NCBI GenBank assembly: GCA_030549775.1
Contig: CM060177.1
Coordinates: forward strand, 54,252,638 to 54,316,637
DNA length: 64,000 nucleotides
Reading direction: 5' to 3'
Source of the DNA: Tamarix chinensis
Lineage: Eukaryota; Streptophyta; Magnoliopsida; Caryophyllales; Tamaricaceae
Shown: one piece after another, positions 1-12,151 of the stretch
Layout: each line of letters starts with the position of its first letter
Position numbering within the stretch: the first letter of the stretch is position 1
Program-made: the position numbers and the translations under genes
Notes under the pieces: model-generated
What the model was told of the DNA's origin: nothing
Seen by the model: the letters and a program-made list of their open reading frames with translations, nothing else
The model's database searches: none

Positions 1-654
1 CTTTCCCCTCATATCTTTGCATGCAACACATGTTGCATGAGCAGTATGAGCTGCTATCTCTCTTTATTTAGTTGGGTAATGATTTTTAAGGTATAATAAT
101 ATTTTGATTCAAGTATTTGATTAATTAAGCATTATAAAGTTTTATACTTTGATTCTTATTATTTCTAACATAATAAACCTTGATAATATTTTTAGGTATT
201 GGTTTTGATAATCAAAGCTTGAACCTTAAACCGAAATACCGATAAGGTTTGTTTTCATGGGAATCAAGGTAACAGTTAAATCCCACTTAAACGTATGGAT
301 TATTGTATGTTAGTACATTAGGATTTTTAGTATGTTATTATGCTTAATATATATTGTTTAATATCATATGCGTAGTTTTTTTTATGATGTTGGATAAAAA
401 GAAGCATGTTAGGTTATATTTTATGTATGGAAATATTGTTTAAGGTAAGGGTTGGTTGTTAATGAAAATGATAAGTATTATGCTATTGTGATCTTTAATG
501 CATGGTTAATAATTTGTGAGCCTTAAGCGTACTTTAGTAATGTATCTTGTTCAAGAATATGACCTAGTATATATATAGGTGCTAATAAGTATTATATTAA
601 ATATGAAAGTTGTGGATGAGGTATTAATATTAATATTTTATGTAGTAATGATAA

Positions 655-1545
655 TTTAATGTAAGTGGTGTACTAAGGGGCAATATGGTAATTTATAATT
701 AAAAATGGTATTATGGTAATTTTGGAGGTAAGGGCAAAGTGGTAATTTTTTAATTAAAGAGAAAAGGGTAAATTTATAATTAAAGGGTAATTTTGGAATT
801 AAAGGATAATTTGGTAATGTTAAAAGTCAAGGGTAAAATGGTAATTTCATGATTAAAGAGTAAAATGGCAATTTTGTAATTAAAGGGGCAAAATGGTAAT
901 TTTATAATTAAAGGGAAAAATGGTAAATTTGTGATTGAAGGGCAAATTGGTAAATTTGTAATAAAAAGGTAATATGGTAATTTTATACTTAAAGGGCAAA
1001 ATGGTAATTTTGTGATAAAAGGGTAAAATGGTAATTTTGTAATAAAAAGGTAAAATGGTAATTTCATAATTAGAGGACAAAATGAAAGTTTTGAAATTAA
1101 AAGAGGTCAAATGGTAATTCCATAATTAAGGATAAAATGATAATCATATAAGTGAGAGGGTGTTATGGTAATTTTCAGAAGTTAAGGGATAAAATGGTAA
1201 ATTTGAAAGTAAAGGGATAAAATGGTAATTTTGTAAATAAAAGGGGTAAAAGTGGAAATTGGAAAGGAGTAACTTGGTAATTATAATAATTGAGAAGGGT
1301 AAAATGATAATTTAATAAAAGAGAAGGGTAAAATGATAATTTACTAATAGAGAAGGGTAAAATGGTAAATATGATAAATGTGAAGGGTAATTTGGTAATT
1401 TAACCAACTAAAGGGGTAATTTGGTAATTAGGATAATGAACGAGGGTAATTTAGTAATTTAATCAACCAAAGGGCAATTTGTTAATTATAATAAAGGAAA
1501 TGGGCAAATTGGTAATTTAACCAATCAAATGGAAAATATATTAAG
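655..1545. repeat. Degenerate minisatellite, GGTAAAATGGTAATTT units
   Basis: About 35 imperfect units built on AAAGGGTAAAATGGTAATTT, with spacing varying around 20-30 bp, fill this stretch. It lies inside the subfamily A LTR. The open frames seen on the complementary strand, with recurring KLPF and KITILPF peptides, are by-products of the repeat and not genes. Confidence 0.85.
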
Positions 1546-2439
1546 TGTAACAATTACAAAGTGTGATTAGTGGCCTAATAAGGGTAGGAGATATCTCAAT
1601 AACCTAAAACGAGTAAGGCTGTAGCTAAGATCGAATGTATACTATGTATCATACATGCCTTGGATGTCCTATATAATTATATGTCTTGTTCTATATGCTA
1701 TTATTTTAATTGTTTCATATGTGGCGCGGCTTGGAACTGAGGTGTGTTCATGTATCTTCTTTTGGTATGTGCTAATATGGATATGCTGCAAGTTACGATG
1801 TGATGTGATGTGGACCTTTAGAACATGCATGCTAGGGTAATTTATGTGATAATGTGGGATGGAGGCATGAAAAAGAGAAATGGGAGAGAAAGATAACCAA
1901 GGGGAAATAAGTTGGCTAATGTAGGTATGGGAGGAACTAGGGTTTGTATGGGATGGTTAGAGTCCGCATGGGGGCAAACTTTACGTATGGAAAGTTGCCT
2001 CAGAACGTGAGGAAGGTAATAGAAGTGTCATTTGGGTGTCTGGAGGATTCGGGCGAAAAATAGTACGTGGGACAACATAAGGGTGTGTAGGAGACTAATC
2101 TAGATTTGGGAGGAAACCCTAATGTGAGAAGGTGGAAAAAGAAAAAGAAAATAATAAAAATAAACGAGAATGAGTGGGGTAGAAAGTGAGGGTTGGATCT
2201 AAGGGTCGTGACGTGTAGGGTGTTGAAATAGTTTGGGAGGTGTAAGGCAGAGAAGGATGGCCACCTAGGCCTAGATTAGGGTTTTTGGAGAAAACCGAGT
2301 TAGGAGGTGCAGAAGTCTCAAGATATGGGGCATGCCCTCCTGGGAGGATAAGTGTGGATATAGTTAGCCATGCATGTCAAGGGCTAAATGCTTTCGATTA
2401 AGATACGTTAAGACATTAATCACTTAAAGAGAAAGATGT

Positions 2440-2815
2440 TGAGCCGGACCCAGACCGGTCCACCGACGAATAATAGTGGCCAGGGCCGGGGTGCCCTGTA
2501 TGACCGATCCACCGGCGAATAATAGTGGCAAGGAGCATTTTGCCATGCATGACCATTCCATTGGCTATAATAGCGGGGGATTCCGTGCTCAACAAACCAA
2601 ACGTAAAAAAAAAATGATAAGACACAAGGAAGATACTAATTATTTACAGTGAAACACCTTGTGAGTCTGGCCAGACTGATCCATCGGTGAATAATAGTGG
2701 CCGGGAGCGTTTTGCCCTGTATGACCGGTCCACCGGCAAATAATAGTGGCTAGGAGCATTTTGCCCTGCATGACCGTTCCACAGGCTATAATAGTGGGGT
2801 TCTTGCACTCACATG
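2440..2815 (+). repeat. Two triplets of ~50-bp units with CCAC...GTGG core
   Basis: Six units with the core CCACCGGCGAATAATAGTGG or a variant occur as two groups of three. Each group ends in a shorter unit with CTATAATAGTGG or similar. The groups are separated by about 100 bp containing TTACAGTGAAACACC. The same architecture recurs at 3840-4205 and, inverted, at 57785-58130. Confidence 0.85.
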
Positions 2816-3100
2816 GACATTTATAATCTGAGATGATTGATTAATGATGGATTAATGGCCTTAAGGCCCTAAAAGTATCGATTATTCATTATGGCCTATT
2901 AACATTTGGTTGACTTGTTAAGTATGCGAATGGACGAAAGTGAATGTTACATATACACCTTTAATATCTGATTGACTCGTTGAATATGTGAATGTATGGA
3001 TCTGAATGTTATGTTTATACCTGTCGTTATGTATGGATACAGTAGTACATCATATGTTACATTGCGTGCCTACCTTTAAGTGTGTTTTTAAAGGGTTACT

Positions 3101-3116
3101 CAGTACCATAGTACTG
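3101..3116 (+). other. Palindromic hairpin motif in LTR A
   Basis: CAGTACCATAGTACTG is a perfect 6-bp inverted repeat with a 4-base loop, preceded by GTTACT. It is the subfamily A version of the palindrome found in every long LTR of the window. Confidence 0.7.
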
Positions 3117-3839
3117 AAAGGTTCCATTCGTGGGTTCCCTGCCTATTCAATGGGCAGTGTCCCTTGCAGGTGGTTTTTAGGCGCTATTCAAGTGGGCCTC
3201 GGGAAAGAGCGTAAGGAACTATCCAGAACTGTTAGGGTTTTACTCTATCTCCTTTAAATTCACAATTTTAATGTATTCATTATTTTGTAACCACCACTTG
3301 ATGGATTATATTTACTTACACTACTCTGATTTAATTATTAGTCGAGTTTCTCGTAATTTGTATTTTTCTCCTTTAACCTTAATACTTGATATTGGAACGG
3401 TATGAGTGAACCGGTCTGGTACTAAGTGTGGTGGTAATATCCCCAGAATTCACGGTTTGTTAATTTGCTTTCGCTAATTTTCTTTTAATTAATGAAATTT
3501 TTTAATAGTGAATTTTGGGGGTGTTACAGAAAGATTGTGCCATATAGGTCCAATTAGGTTTTCGAGGGAAAACCCTAGAGGGTGATAGTAGGTGGAGTTG
3601 GATGTCATGAGGTGTTGGGCCTTAACCCACACCCTTAGGAATTGTTTTCCATTATGTGTAAGTGTAAGGGGGGGGGAATGGATGTCAGGGCATGATAAGG
3701 GGCGCAGGAGTCCCAAGATATGGGGCGGTCCCCCTTGAGAGGATAGAGTTAGAATGTTGTTGAACATGCATGTCAAAGGTGAAATGCTTATTGAATAAGA
3801 TACGAATAAGATACTATCCATTTAAAGAGAAAGATTGTT

Positions 3840-4205
3840 GAGCTAGGCCCAGACCAGTCCATCGGCGAATAATAATGGCTAGGAGCTGGGGTGCCCTAGA
3901 GACCATTCCACCGGCAAACAATAGTGGCCAGGAGCGTTTTACCCTACATGATTTCCGATCCACCGGCTATAATAGTGGGGGATTATGTTCTCAACAAACC
4001 AAACATAATGAAGCTAAGCCATGGGAAATACACTAAGTACTTACAGTGAAACACCATGTGAGTCGGGGCTAAACCAGTCCACCGGTAAATAATAGTGGCC
4101 AGGAGCGTTCTGCCTTAGAGATCGGTCCACCGACGAATAATAGTGGTCAGGAGCGTTCTGCACTGTATGTATTCCTGTCCACCATCTATAATAGTGAGGT
4201 TCCCA
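3840..4205 (+). repeat. Two triplets of CCAC...GTGG units, LTR B
   Basis: Six units with CCAC-CGGC-AATAATA-GTGG cores are grouped 3+3 with the same spacer (TTACAGTGAAACACC) as at 2440-2815. Individual units have drifted; for example, one core reads CCACCATCTATAATAGTGA. Confidence 0.8.
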
Positions 4206-4384
4206 TACTCACATAGATTAATAAAGAGTATGTGTGGAATGAACATGTTGTTAAGGGGACTAAAGAATAAGTTGCCTGAAAAGTAACCCGATTTTATTAC
4301 ATGTATTATTGTATGTTGCCTGTATGACCATGCTTATATTATATGCTCTATATGTTTGGCCTTAGTCGCATTTGTTACCTTACT

Positions 4385-4401
4385 CAGTACGTAGCGTACT
4401 G
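4385..4401 (+). other. Best-preserved LTR palindrome
   Basis: CAGTACGTAGCGTACTG forms a perfect 7-bp stem with a TAG loop. It is followed by ATCACC and a TGGGTGCTGCTTATTCCCA block that is also conserved in the other copies. Confidence 0.75.
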
Positions 4402-4902
4402 ATCACCTATTTCATGGGTGCTGCTTATTCCCATGAGGAGAAGACACTTCTGAGTTTGTGCAGGTAGGGGATGACGTCTTCGATGCCTACAACACCTACA
4501 AGGCATTGGGTGGGGCCGAGTGTTGAGTCTAGACCTGACTTGGGGGATCAAGAGTGACTCAGCTAGAATATGTTTTTCTCTTGAATTGATCATGTATCAT
4601 TTTATTTTCATTAAGTCATGTCGTACGATATTTTATGTTTTTGAAAAACTCTAGTTGCTTACTCTTTGGGTTGTAATCCTAAACCACACTCTAATATTTG
4701 TATGACTTATGTTTTTATTAATAACTTGTGGTTGATATTGACCTTGTTTAGCCTTAGCACTTAGTACTGGAATGGTAGGAGTGAACCGATCTGGTACTAA
4801 GTGTGGTGGTAATGCCCCCGAGTTTACAGTTTGGTCATTTCGCTTTTGTGAAACCTTTTTATTGAAACGAAATTTTTCAGTAGTAAATTTGGAGGTGTTA
4901 CA

Positions 4903-5590
4903 TTAACATTTTACAAAGGATGAGTAAATAGGGTAGGAAAGTGGTGTTAATGATGAAATACTAGTAGCATATAGTGGCACAAAACTAGAGTTTAATTTTA
5001 GATTCGGCAACAAATGGGAAATAGAGAAAAAAAATAAATAGAGGTTGCATGAGTTTTATTATCAAATTATCCATTTTCATGTCTCCTCATCTGTAATTTA
5101 TGTTATATAAAAAGGAAAAAATATTGTGGCAATACCATCCCATACAAAGGTGGGTAGTAGAGGAGAAAAAGCACAACACCAATGGTGAAAGAATGGGGGT
5201 AACACAATAGAAGTGGGTAATGGTGATTGGAGAGAATGAACTAGCGATTACAAGTTTGACATATAAGGAGCATAGTGTCACATTCTCAGAGGGTTTAGCC
5301 CCAGCACCCTTGGGAAAGCCAACATCTAGCACACAATCCTACTTAGCACCATGCCAACTATGTGCAACATCCCTAAATAATAGCACATAGATATGTATAG
5401 AAGGGACATTAAGTCATAACTTTGATATAATATTGGCATTAGCAACCATTAGGAAATAAAGGAGTACCCATATTTGCATGGCTCAATAGCAAGATGCTTG
5501 AGGCAAGTTACTGACCGTGAAAATAGGCCCTTGAAATCTACAATGGTTTTATGGGTCATATTTGGGTGGGGCACCATCGATTCTCCTTAA
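4903..5590. other. No gene recognised
   Basis: AT-rich sequence without a convincing coding frame. A short open frame on the - strand (5087-5332) has no family features I recognise and is not continued upstream. The right part may be leader or flank of the LTR-like unit that follows. Confidence 0.4.
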
Positions 5591-6262
5591 AAAAAGAATA
5601 TTTTGAGCATTAGAGAAACATTGGTGTGGTGTTAGCATCAAGACACTCTGATGCTCAAGTTAGTAATACAAAATGTAAATGATGTGGATGGATAAAGAGA
5701 GAAAGGGTTTGGGGTGACTTAGCCATTAGGTTATGTAAGTGTGGCTATCAATGATGAAGCGTTCAAGATTCTTTATTAGAGGCATTTGTAGGGGTGTCCT
5801 TCATATTATAGAAAATGGAAAATAGTTGAGAACTGAAGGAGTTAATAGTAAATTTCTTAGAGTGAGTAGTGTGTTATGGTTACTTGATTGATTGCTTAGA
5901 TTAGATTATTCATCCTTCTTGAGGCCTTGTGGGTCCACTATTTATAGAGGGCACAACTCATAATGTACCCTCACATGAGGCTAGATAAGGTCACCATTAG
6001 AGGTTGTCAGTGTTGGGAAATCATATGGAGTTGGGCCATGTTCAAACAAAGTGGAGGATGATTAATTTTTGAATTGGTTATAATGGCATTGAGGCTACAA
6101 CCTTTGCTTGTGATTTTGATGCATGTGTTAAGTCAACCAAGCTTAGGGGAACTCCCTTGTGAAGTATTGGGGTTATTTATAATGTATAGGGCTTTTGGGC
6201 TTTGTCATTTTGGGTTGATCAAAGGGCTAGATTTTGCCCATATAGTTAGTCCCCAACTATAA
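5591..6262 (-). mobile_element. LTR-like unit, possibly Tat-type Gypsy
   Basis: Read on the - strand, the unit begins TGGGGACTAACTATATGGGC just after a purine-rich AAAAAGTGGGGA. It has a TATA box (CTATAAATAG at 5938-5947). Towards the lower coordinates it shows a CTTGAGCATCAGAGTG block near its U5 end, a signature I associate with Tat-type LTRs. No partner LTR is seen, so boundaries and class are tentative. Confidence 0.4.
5938..5947 (-). promoter_or_regulatory. TATA box of LTR-like unit
   Basis: CTATAAATAG on the - strand, with GC-richer flanks, is the best core-promoter candidate in the LTR-like unit. Confidence 0.45.
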
Positions 6263-7084
6263 ATCCCCACTTTTTGAACCAGAAAATTTCATTTTGAAGA
6301 TAATGCAGAAGCATTTGAAAAGTAAAACAGAGAAATGTTACTATCACATCAACCATGAAAGAGATGTGACCATCACTTGATCCATTTCTGATGTAAGAAA
6401 AAATAGAACAATGAATAAAAAAGAGGCATGCTCACAATAAGATTACAATAACAACAATAATGATAACAAATATGATAATAATAATATAGATAGGAAGGAG
6501 TATGAGAGTTTACAAAATCTGAATATAGAAATCAAATCTAAGAGTTTAAATAAATAGAAGAACAAAAACTTCCCAATACAGTTGGAAAACACATTTAGCT
6601 AGTTAGCCTAAATCTTAAGCACAAAATATAAATCTCCAACCCTAAGCAATGACCAACTATTGGCCCATGTTATCATTCTCAATATACTCTAGCCGAGAAT
6701 CATACCTCTACGAATCATTATCTACTCCTTGGACCAAAAATTGGATCATCATAGTAACCACACAAATGTAGTATTGATATAGTGAAGTACTAGTAAAACA
6801 GATTACCTAACACATGGTAAGGCTCATGCAGTAGATGGAAGTTATATAGTAGCATTGTGATAAGCATACCAATATAAATTAACACTCAAACTCATGATAG
6901 TAATACAACAAGACATGCTTACATGGAGAACGTGGAAGAATAATAATACAGTAAATGCATTATAACCACACAATATAAACTACATTATAAATCTTCCTTT
7001 AGTGATCACATATTTTTCAGTTATTAAGATAATCCGTTCAATGATACCTAGTTCTCTACCATGAACTAAAGTCATGGTAGCATA

Positions 7085-7400
7085 CAAACACAATGGGATA
7101 ACACACCCACCAGACGGGGTCAAGATACATCAAATAGGCTTTTCTCTAGGGATATCACACCCTTCACACATCAAATGCACCTGCCATGAAGGCTAACACA
7201 CCATGGGATACCACACCTGTTACACATGGTCAGAATATATTGAGGGGGTTTGTACTAGGATACCTCACTCACCACACCTTGAGTGTATATGCCGCAACGG
7301 CTACATAAGTCGAGATACTAAACCTACCTAAGCAATGGACAGTATGAAGTGTTAGGGAGCTTGTACTGGGATACCTCACCCACTCGAGTTGGACACCGAT
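7085..7400. repeat. Tandem GGGATAYCACACC blocks
   Basis: Four or more blocks containing GGGATAACACACC, GGGATATCACACC, GGGATACCACACC and GGGATACCTCACC recur with spacing of roughly 50-100 bp. They sit where other long LTRs of the window carry their own tandem units. Confidence 0.55.
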
Positions 7401-7929
7401 GCTATGTTGGCTTGCCATAGTATAATTCTATACCTCAAAGATATGTGCATACCTCCTACTGACTACAACCCGGTAGAGAAGGAAATAAGTACCGAGTGAA
7501 AATATAAACCATGGTGTGGCCTACCCACTAACTTTCAGTCAGCTACCTTGAGAGTAAGAGATAAAGGCTCGAATGATATCTTATTCCATTATTATTAATT
7601 ACCAATTGATATCATAAATTACAAATTAATTCTATAAATAGCCAATTAGCTGTTTCTAGGTGATAATACTAAACACAAATAAAATTCCTTATTATCCAAA
7701 TTGGGTGTTTCTAAGTGATAACATCAAACACATTACAATGTATAAACACCACCAATTGGGTGTTGAGAGATGACATAAAACTCAACCAATTCAAATACCA
7801 ACTATCATCATTATGATTATTATTAACTCTAGGGTAAACATGGTTGTAATCATACTTTAAATGTTGTAATTACATGGAGGTATTAACATAAAAGGTCAAA
7901 AGAAGAAGAACAATTAATAAAGAACCCGA

Positions 7930-8270
7930 CGGAATATAACCAGACTAGTTAATCGGTCCCTAGGACTAGTTTATTAGCATGGTCGTACTAGACTTGAACC
8001 AAAAATAACACCAGCGTACTAATCGATTGGTGGGTCACGCTGACTAATTGATCATAGAAAACCAATTGATGGACTTAACCAAACTGGTCGATGGAGACGA
8101 CACCACTTTGGTCATAGGGTTATCATTCGATGGAATCAGTAAACCAATCTAGTAGTTCATTGAACCAATCTACTAATCTCTCAACCAGCCGATCAAGATT
8201 CCCTAACCAAGTGGTTGTTCACATAGCCAATCCATGAGTTCAAATAACTGATTGACTAGTCTAGGTAAAA
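7930..8270. repeat. Clustered CCAATTGAT / ACTAGT words
   Basis: Words such as AACCAATTGATGG, GACTAGTTTA, AATCGATTGGT and AACCAATCTAGTAG recur many times in 340 bp on both strands. The same vocabulary appears at 27090-27430 and 28570-28740. Confidence 0.6.
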
Positions 8271-8690
8271 TGGCTCATACACTTGCAATACACACACCAA
8301 AATTTAAAAAACATTACCATATTAATCCTAACATGTTGTCATATCATACATATTAATCCTAGAATGTTGTTATATCATAAAACACATAAAGAGACATGTT
8401 ACACACATATAATCATAGGGATACATATTAATGTAAGAATTTATATGAAATCATACTTAAACTGCCAAATCATGCATAAATTGTAGGAAGAAACTCTACC
8501 ATATGCTTGAATTATAGAATATAATTAGCACATGCTCCACATGGAAACACACAATGAACATAGAGCCATACTAAATGACACAAACCTCATTCATATTAAA
8601 GATAAGATTGTCTTACCTTGAAGTAATTATTCTAGCACAAAACTCCTAGCTTGATGGATGTCAACCAAGACTTCTGGTGGGCCAAATCCA

Positions 8691-8821
8691 CAACCACACG
8701 AATTTGTTGTAGCACGATAAGGTCGTATCACACAAAGACTTTGTTGTTAATTACCAAATCTTCATCCTTTTTGACTATCTAGACAAATCAAATTTGGGGA
8801 GTAGAAAATGGCTAAGAAAAT
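8691..8821 (-). mobile_element. Outer part of older Athila-like 3' LTR
   Basis: This piece abuts the Athila-like insertion at 8822 and should continue across it at 18732, because both edges carry AGAAAAT. Read on the - strand it is the distal end of the LTR. The lower boundary is uncertain; TTGTAGCACGATAAGG near 8706 is one possible terminus. Confidence 0.4.
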
Positions 8822-9993
8822 TGATAAGTGTGACTTTTTCATCTTATTTCTAATGTGTTTAAGAGTTTTTACCTCTAATTTTAGTTGGAATTCTTCCTTT
8901 TTGTTCTTATTACGGCCTTTGTGTTGTGAAAAATTGTAGGGTCTCAAGAAACAAAAAAATCATGAAGGATTAAAAAAAGAATATGCTTAAAGGGAGAATA
9001 AAGGAGAAAAAAGGAGCAAAAGTTAAAGCGGAAAAAGATTTAGAGCTAAAATGTAAATTATGGAATAAAATGAAAGCAAGAATGCATATTCAAAGTATAT
9101 GGGCATGAAAGAAGTGGAATTTAGATTAGTAAAAAAAATCTAAATTTGGAGAATATTTCAGCATCAAAGTCATAGATCGTTTTAATATCTTTCCAACATC
9201 AAAGAATTTGTGAACATCAAAGGTATTATTTAATGATATTTTCTCTATCTATGGAATCTCTTGTTGTTTTTAATATTCTTACTATGAATTTGATACGCTA
9301 TATCTTGTGATAAGGTGAAGGGGAATTTCCCCCGATCCAAATGTGTTGAATTATTGCATCCTTTTTTATTCAATTCATGATATATTTGTTGTGTTATTGA
9401 TTGATTGACGGATTGATGAACCACGGCCGGGTTCTATTTTTCGGTGTGAGAAATACCGGTGAGATCGAAAGATAATCCAGTATTAGACCCAATAGCATAA
9501 TGGGAGATTAAATTGTAGGTCGAGAGACGATTGATTTGACCTCTACAACAATAAAGGAGGAAACTTTGTGGACTTTAATGCATTACATTCTATTAGACTC
9601 TAAGCTAGAGATAGTTAGGGCTATAGATATACAATAGGGTGGTTGTGGCTTGAGAAAGCACAACACTTTCTATCCTTGTTGGAATAATTTATTATTATTG
9701 TTAAATTATTTTGTGATGTGATATTCGATTACTTGTGAGGATCGGGGGCGATGAATCGGAACCTTAGCTCTTCTATTTATTTGAGTCACTTGAGTGCTAT
9801 TTTCCTTTCTTTTTAGCATAGTTAGTTATTTTAGTTATTTTAGCTTACAATTTATTATTTCATAGCATCTAGTAGTCTAGACATAGCTATGTTCTATCAT
9901 TGTCCTAGTGGTCATTCACTAATCCCTGTGAGATCAACCTTGACTACTACTCTTACCCCATGCACTTGCAGGTAGGAACGTGTCAAGTTTTTG
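8822..9993 (+). mobile_element. 5' LTR of Athila-like element, internally deleted
   Basis: It starts TGATAAGTGTGACTTT like the 3' copy and is nearly colinear with it, but lacks about 220-230 bp corresponding to 17701-17930. That missing part holds the best TATA-like box of the family. The last bases (CAAGTTTTTG) overlap the primer site within a few bases. Confidence 0.85.
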
Positions 9994-10009
9994 GTGCTAT
10001 TGCCGGGGA
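9992..10009 (+). other. Primer-binding site, tRNA-Asp type
   Basis: TGGTGCTATTGCCGGGGA differs at three positions from the TGGCGCCGTTGCCGGGGA expected for priming by plant tRNA-Asp, the usual primer in Athila-type elements. It lies at the inner edge of the 5' LTR. Confidence 0.8.
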
Positions 10010-10178
10010 TTGGCAGTGAGTGACATTAGGACTCAAGGAATTTATTGTGATCTAGACATTTATTTTTTCTTTTTACATTCTTTTTGTTGTGGTTGACTAA
10101 TGTTAGGTGTAGGAGTGTTTGATTTAATGTAGGTGGATTAGTGCATGACCCATGCCAGTAGGGGTGAGTTAGTGCCAC

Positions 10179-11600
10179 TTGATCCCGAGATCGAGAGAAC
10201 CATCTCACATTTACATAGGTCACACCATAAGCATTATAATGGAAAACAACCCTCCACCCCATGATGGACAAATCCCACCACAAGGGCACATCCTAGTCCA
10301 AGAACAAGGTCCTATCCAAGAGCAAGCTCCCATTCCTAGGTCACTTCGGGACTATGCTACACCAAGCCTTGATGGCTCAACCTCAAGTATACGAAGACTG
10401 GCCATACAAGCTGATAATTTTGAGATCAAGCCTGCCATTATCCAGATGCTACAAACATTAGTTCAATTTGGAGGTAACCTTAATGAAGATCCCCACTCCC
10501 ACATTACTAACTTTGTGGAAATCTGTGACACTTTTAAGCTAAATAATGTTTTTAATGATGCAATTAGGCTTATATTGTTACCTATTTCTTTACGTGATAA
10601 GGCTAAGGGTTGGTTACACTCACTAGCCCCAGGGTCTATTACTACTTGGGACGATTTGATGAAGTCTTTCCTTTCTAGATATTTTCCACCATTAAAAACT
10701 ACAAAATTACAAAATGACATCACTACCTTTATGCAAAATGACCTTGAATCACTTTATGATGTATGGGAATGGTTTAAGGATTTACTTAGGAAGTGTCCAC
10801 ATCATGGTTTCCTATGTGGCTTTAGATGCAAACTTTTTAAAATGGTATCTTTACTACTAACCGTTCTATGATAGATGCAGCTGCAGGAAGTACCATTATG
10901 AACAAGACTCTAGAGCAGGTTTAAGAGTTCATTGAGGAGCTAGCCTCGAATTCCCACCAATGGCACTTTGAATTTGCCCCAATACAAAGGACTCCAAGAA
11001 TCAGTCTTTAGATTCCAGCAAGGTATTAGAGGCTAAGATTGATTTGCTTGTTAAAATTTTTGACAAAATTAGTAGTACTTCTTGTATGCAGGTACAAGCT
11101 AATGCACCTATGCGTGAGTTATGTGGTGGATCACACTTGAGCACAGAATGTCAAGTTGGGAATCCCTTCCAATAATCTTATGATCAAGTGAAATACATGG
11201 GCAATAGTTATGGGAGACCGAACAATCCCTACTCCAATGTGTACAATCCTTGATGGAGAAACCATCTAAACTTTAGTTGGAGAAATGAAGTTCCTAAAAA
11301 GCCTCCGGGATTCACACAACAACGACCAACACCTCCAACTCCTTTACTGCCCCAACAACCTCAATCTTCTTCCCTTGAAGAGATTATTTCCAAGTTCATC
11401 ACTCGCACCGAGAGCACCCTTCAAAAACATGACGCTCAAATTCAAGCTCACCTTCAGAAAATAAGATGCCCGCCTCCAAAATCAAGATGCATCCATCAAG
11501 AACCTAGAGGCACAGATTGGACAACTTGCTTATGCCATTTCAGGACGAGAACCTAATACTTTTCCTGGTGATACAATCATTAACCCCAAAGAGCAAATCA
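10179..11600 (+). pseudogene. gag: Athila-like gag
   Basis: The first 230 codons are open and match the capsid region of Athila gag: a segment with RRLAIQADNFEIKP, then the stretch around AKGWLHSL and FLSRYFPP. A second in-frame ATG at 10239 is an alternative start. After 10871 the frame breaks; the continuation (IDAAAGSTIMNKTLEQV, then a stop) lies in another frame. A nucleocapsid-like LCGGSHLSTEC segment near 11110 has lost its first Cys to Arg. Several more stops follow, then a Gln- and Pro-rich linker and a further frameshift near 11470. Confidence 0.85.
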
Positions 11601-11611
11601 ATACAATAGTC

Positions 11612-12151
11612 TTGAGGAGCGGAAAACCACTACCTGAACCATACCCTCAAGAGCCCAAAGAAGTTGAAGAAAAAGCTCCTAAAGAGAAAGTGCCTAAATC
11701 ACAACCTGAGACAATCCACACTTCACCTCAAGAGGTAAAGGCATATCTTCCTCACAAGAGGAAACTGAATGAGTTTGAAATAGTATGTTTAAATGGGGAA
11801 TGCCCTACAATCTTACAGAACAAACTTCCTCTTAAGCTTAAGGATCGAGGAAGTTTCACTATCACATGTGTAATTGGGGATCTAAAATTCGATAAGGTGT
11901 TGTGTGATCTTAGTGCTAGCATTAATTTGATGCCTTTCTCTGTTTTCAAGTGTTTAGGTCTAGGGGAACCAAAACCCACTAATATGTCCCTTCAGTTGGC
12001 TGATCGATCTATCAAATGTCCTAGGGGTATTATTGAAGACGTTTTAATTAAATTGGACAAATTTATCTTCCCTATTGACTTTGTTGTGCTAGATATGGAG
12101 GAAGATCACAAAGTCCCCCTAATTCTTGGTAGGCCTTTCTTAGCAACATGA
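11612..12151 (+). pseudogene. Athila-like aspartic protease segment
   Basis: An open frame of 179 codons covers the linker and retropepsin-like protease. The catalytic loop reads CDLSASINLMP, with Ser where the family has Gly, and the C-terminal flap motif LILGRPFLAT is present. In an intact element this would be continuous with gag and RT as one polyprotein. Here it ends at a TGA just after the motif. It would cut the polyprotein during particle maturation. Confidence 0.8.

Larger units (their letters stand above)
1..3528 (+). mobile_element. Long LTR, subfamily A, 5' end outside window (Tekay/Del-like)
   Basis: The stretch ends in GGGGGTGTTACA, the inverted complement of the TGTAACACCCCC that opens other long LTRs here. 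Its last 500 bp match the reverse complement of 63345-63960, including the palindrome near 3101, the block around the CAATGGGCAGTG motif at about 3150 and the GAACCGGTCTGGTACTAAG block near the end. No coding sequence is present. The Tekay/Del assignment comes from a related LTR at 39990-42715 that abuts a chromodomain-bearing pol end. It carries a minisatellite and a CCAC...GTGG triplet array. The base after the LTR opens another LTR fragment, so it was probably inserted into that LTR; GAAAG at 3529-3533 would be the right target duplication, but the left copy is outside the window. Confidence 0.75.
3529..4902 (+). mobile_element. Long LTR, subfamily B, 3' fragment
   Basis: This LTR lacks its 5' part and ends in GGAGGTGTTACA at 4902. 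Its order of modules is triplet array, palindrome with the TGGGTGCTGCTTATTCCCA block, then the GAACCGATCTGGTACTAAG block. This order matches the inverted copy starting at 57073 and the copy ending at 38953. The upstream part was probably displaced by insertion of the subfamily A LTR ending at 3528. No coding capacity is visible. Confidence 0.7.
6263..8690 (-). mobile_element. Degenerate long-LTR remnant related to the solo LTR
   Basis: No coding frame is present. The stretch shares two features with the solo LTR at 25335-28878, in the same relative order: short tandem blocks, and then a dense set of CCAATTGAT / ACTAGTCGAT words. Clear TGTAACACC ends are missing, so this is an eroded or truncated copy. 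It has been separated from its own internal region. Confidence 0.45.
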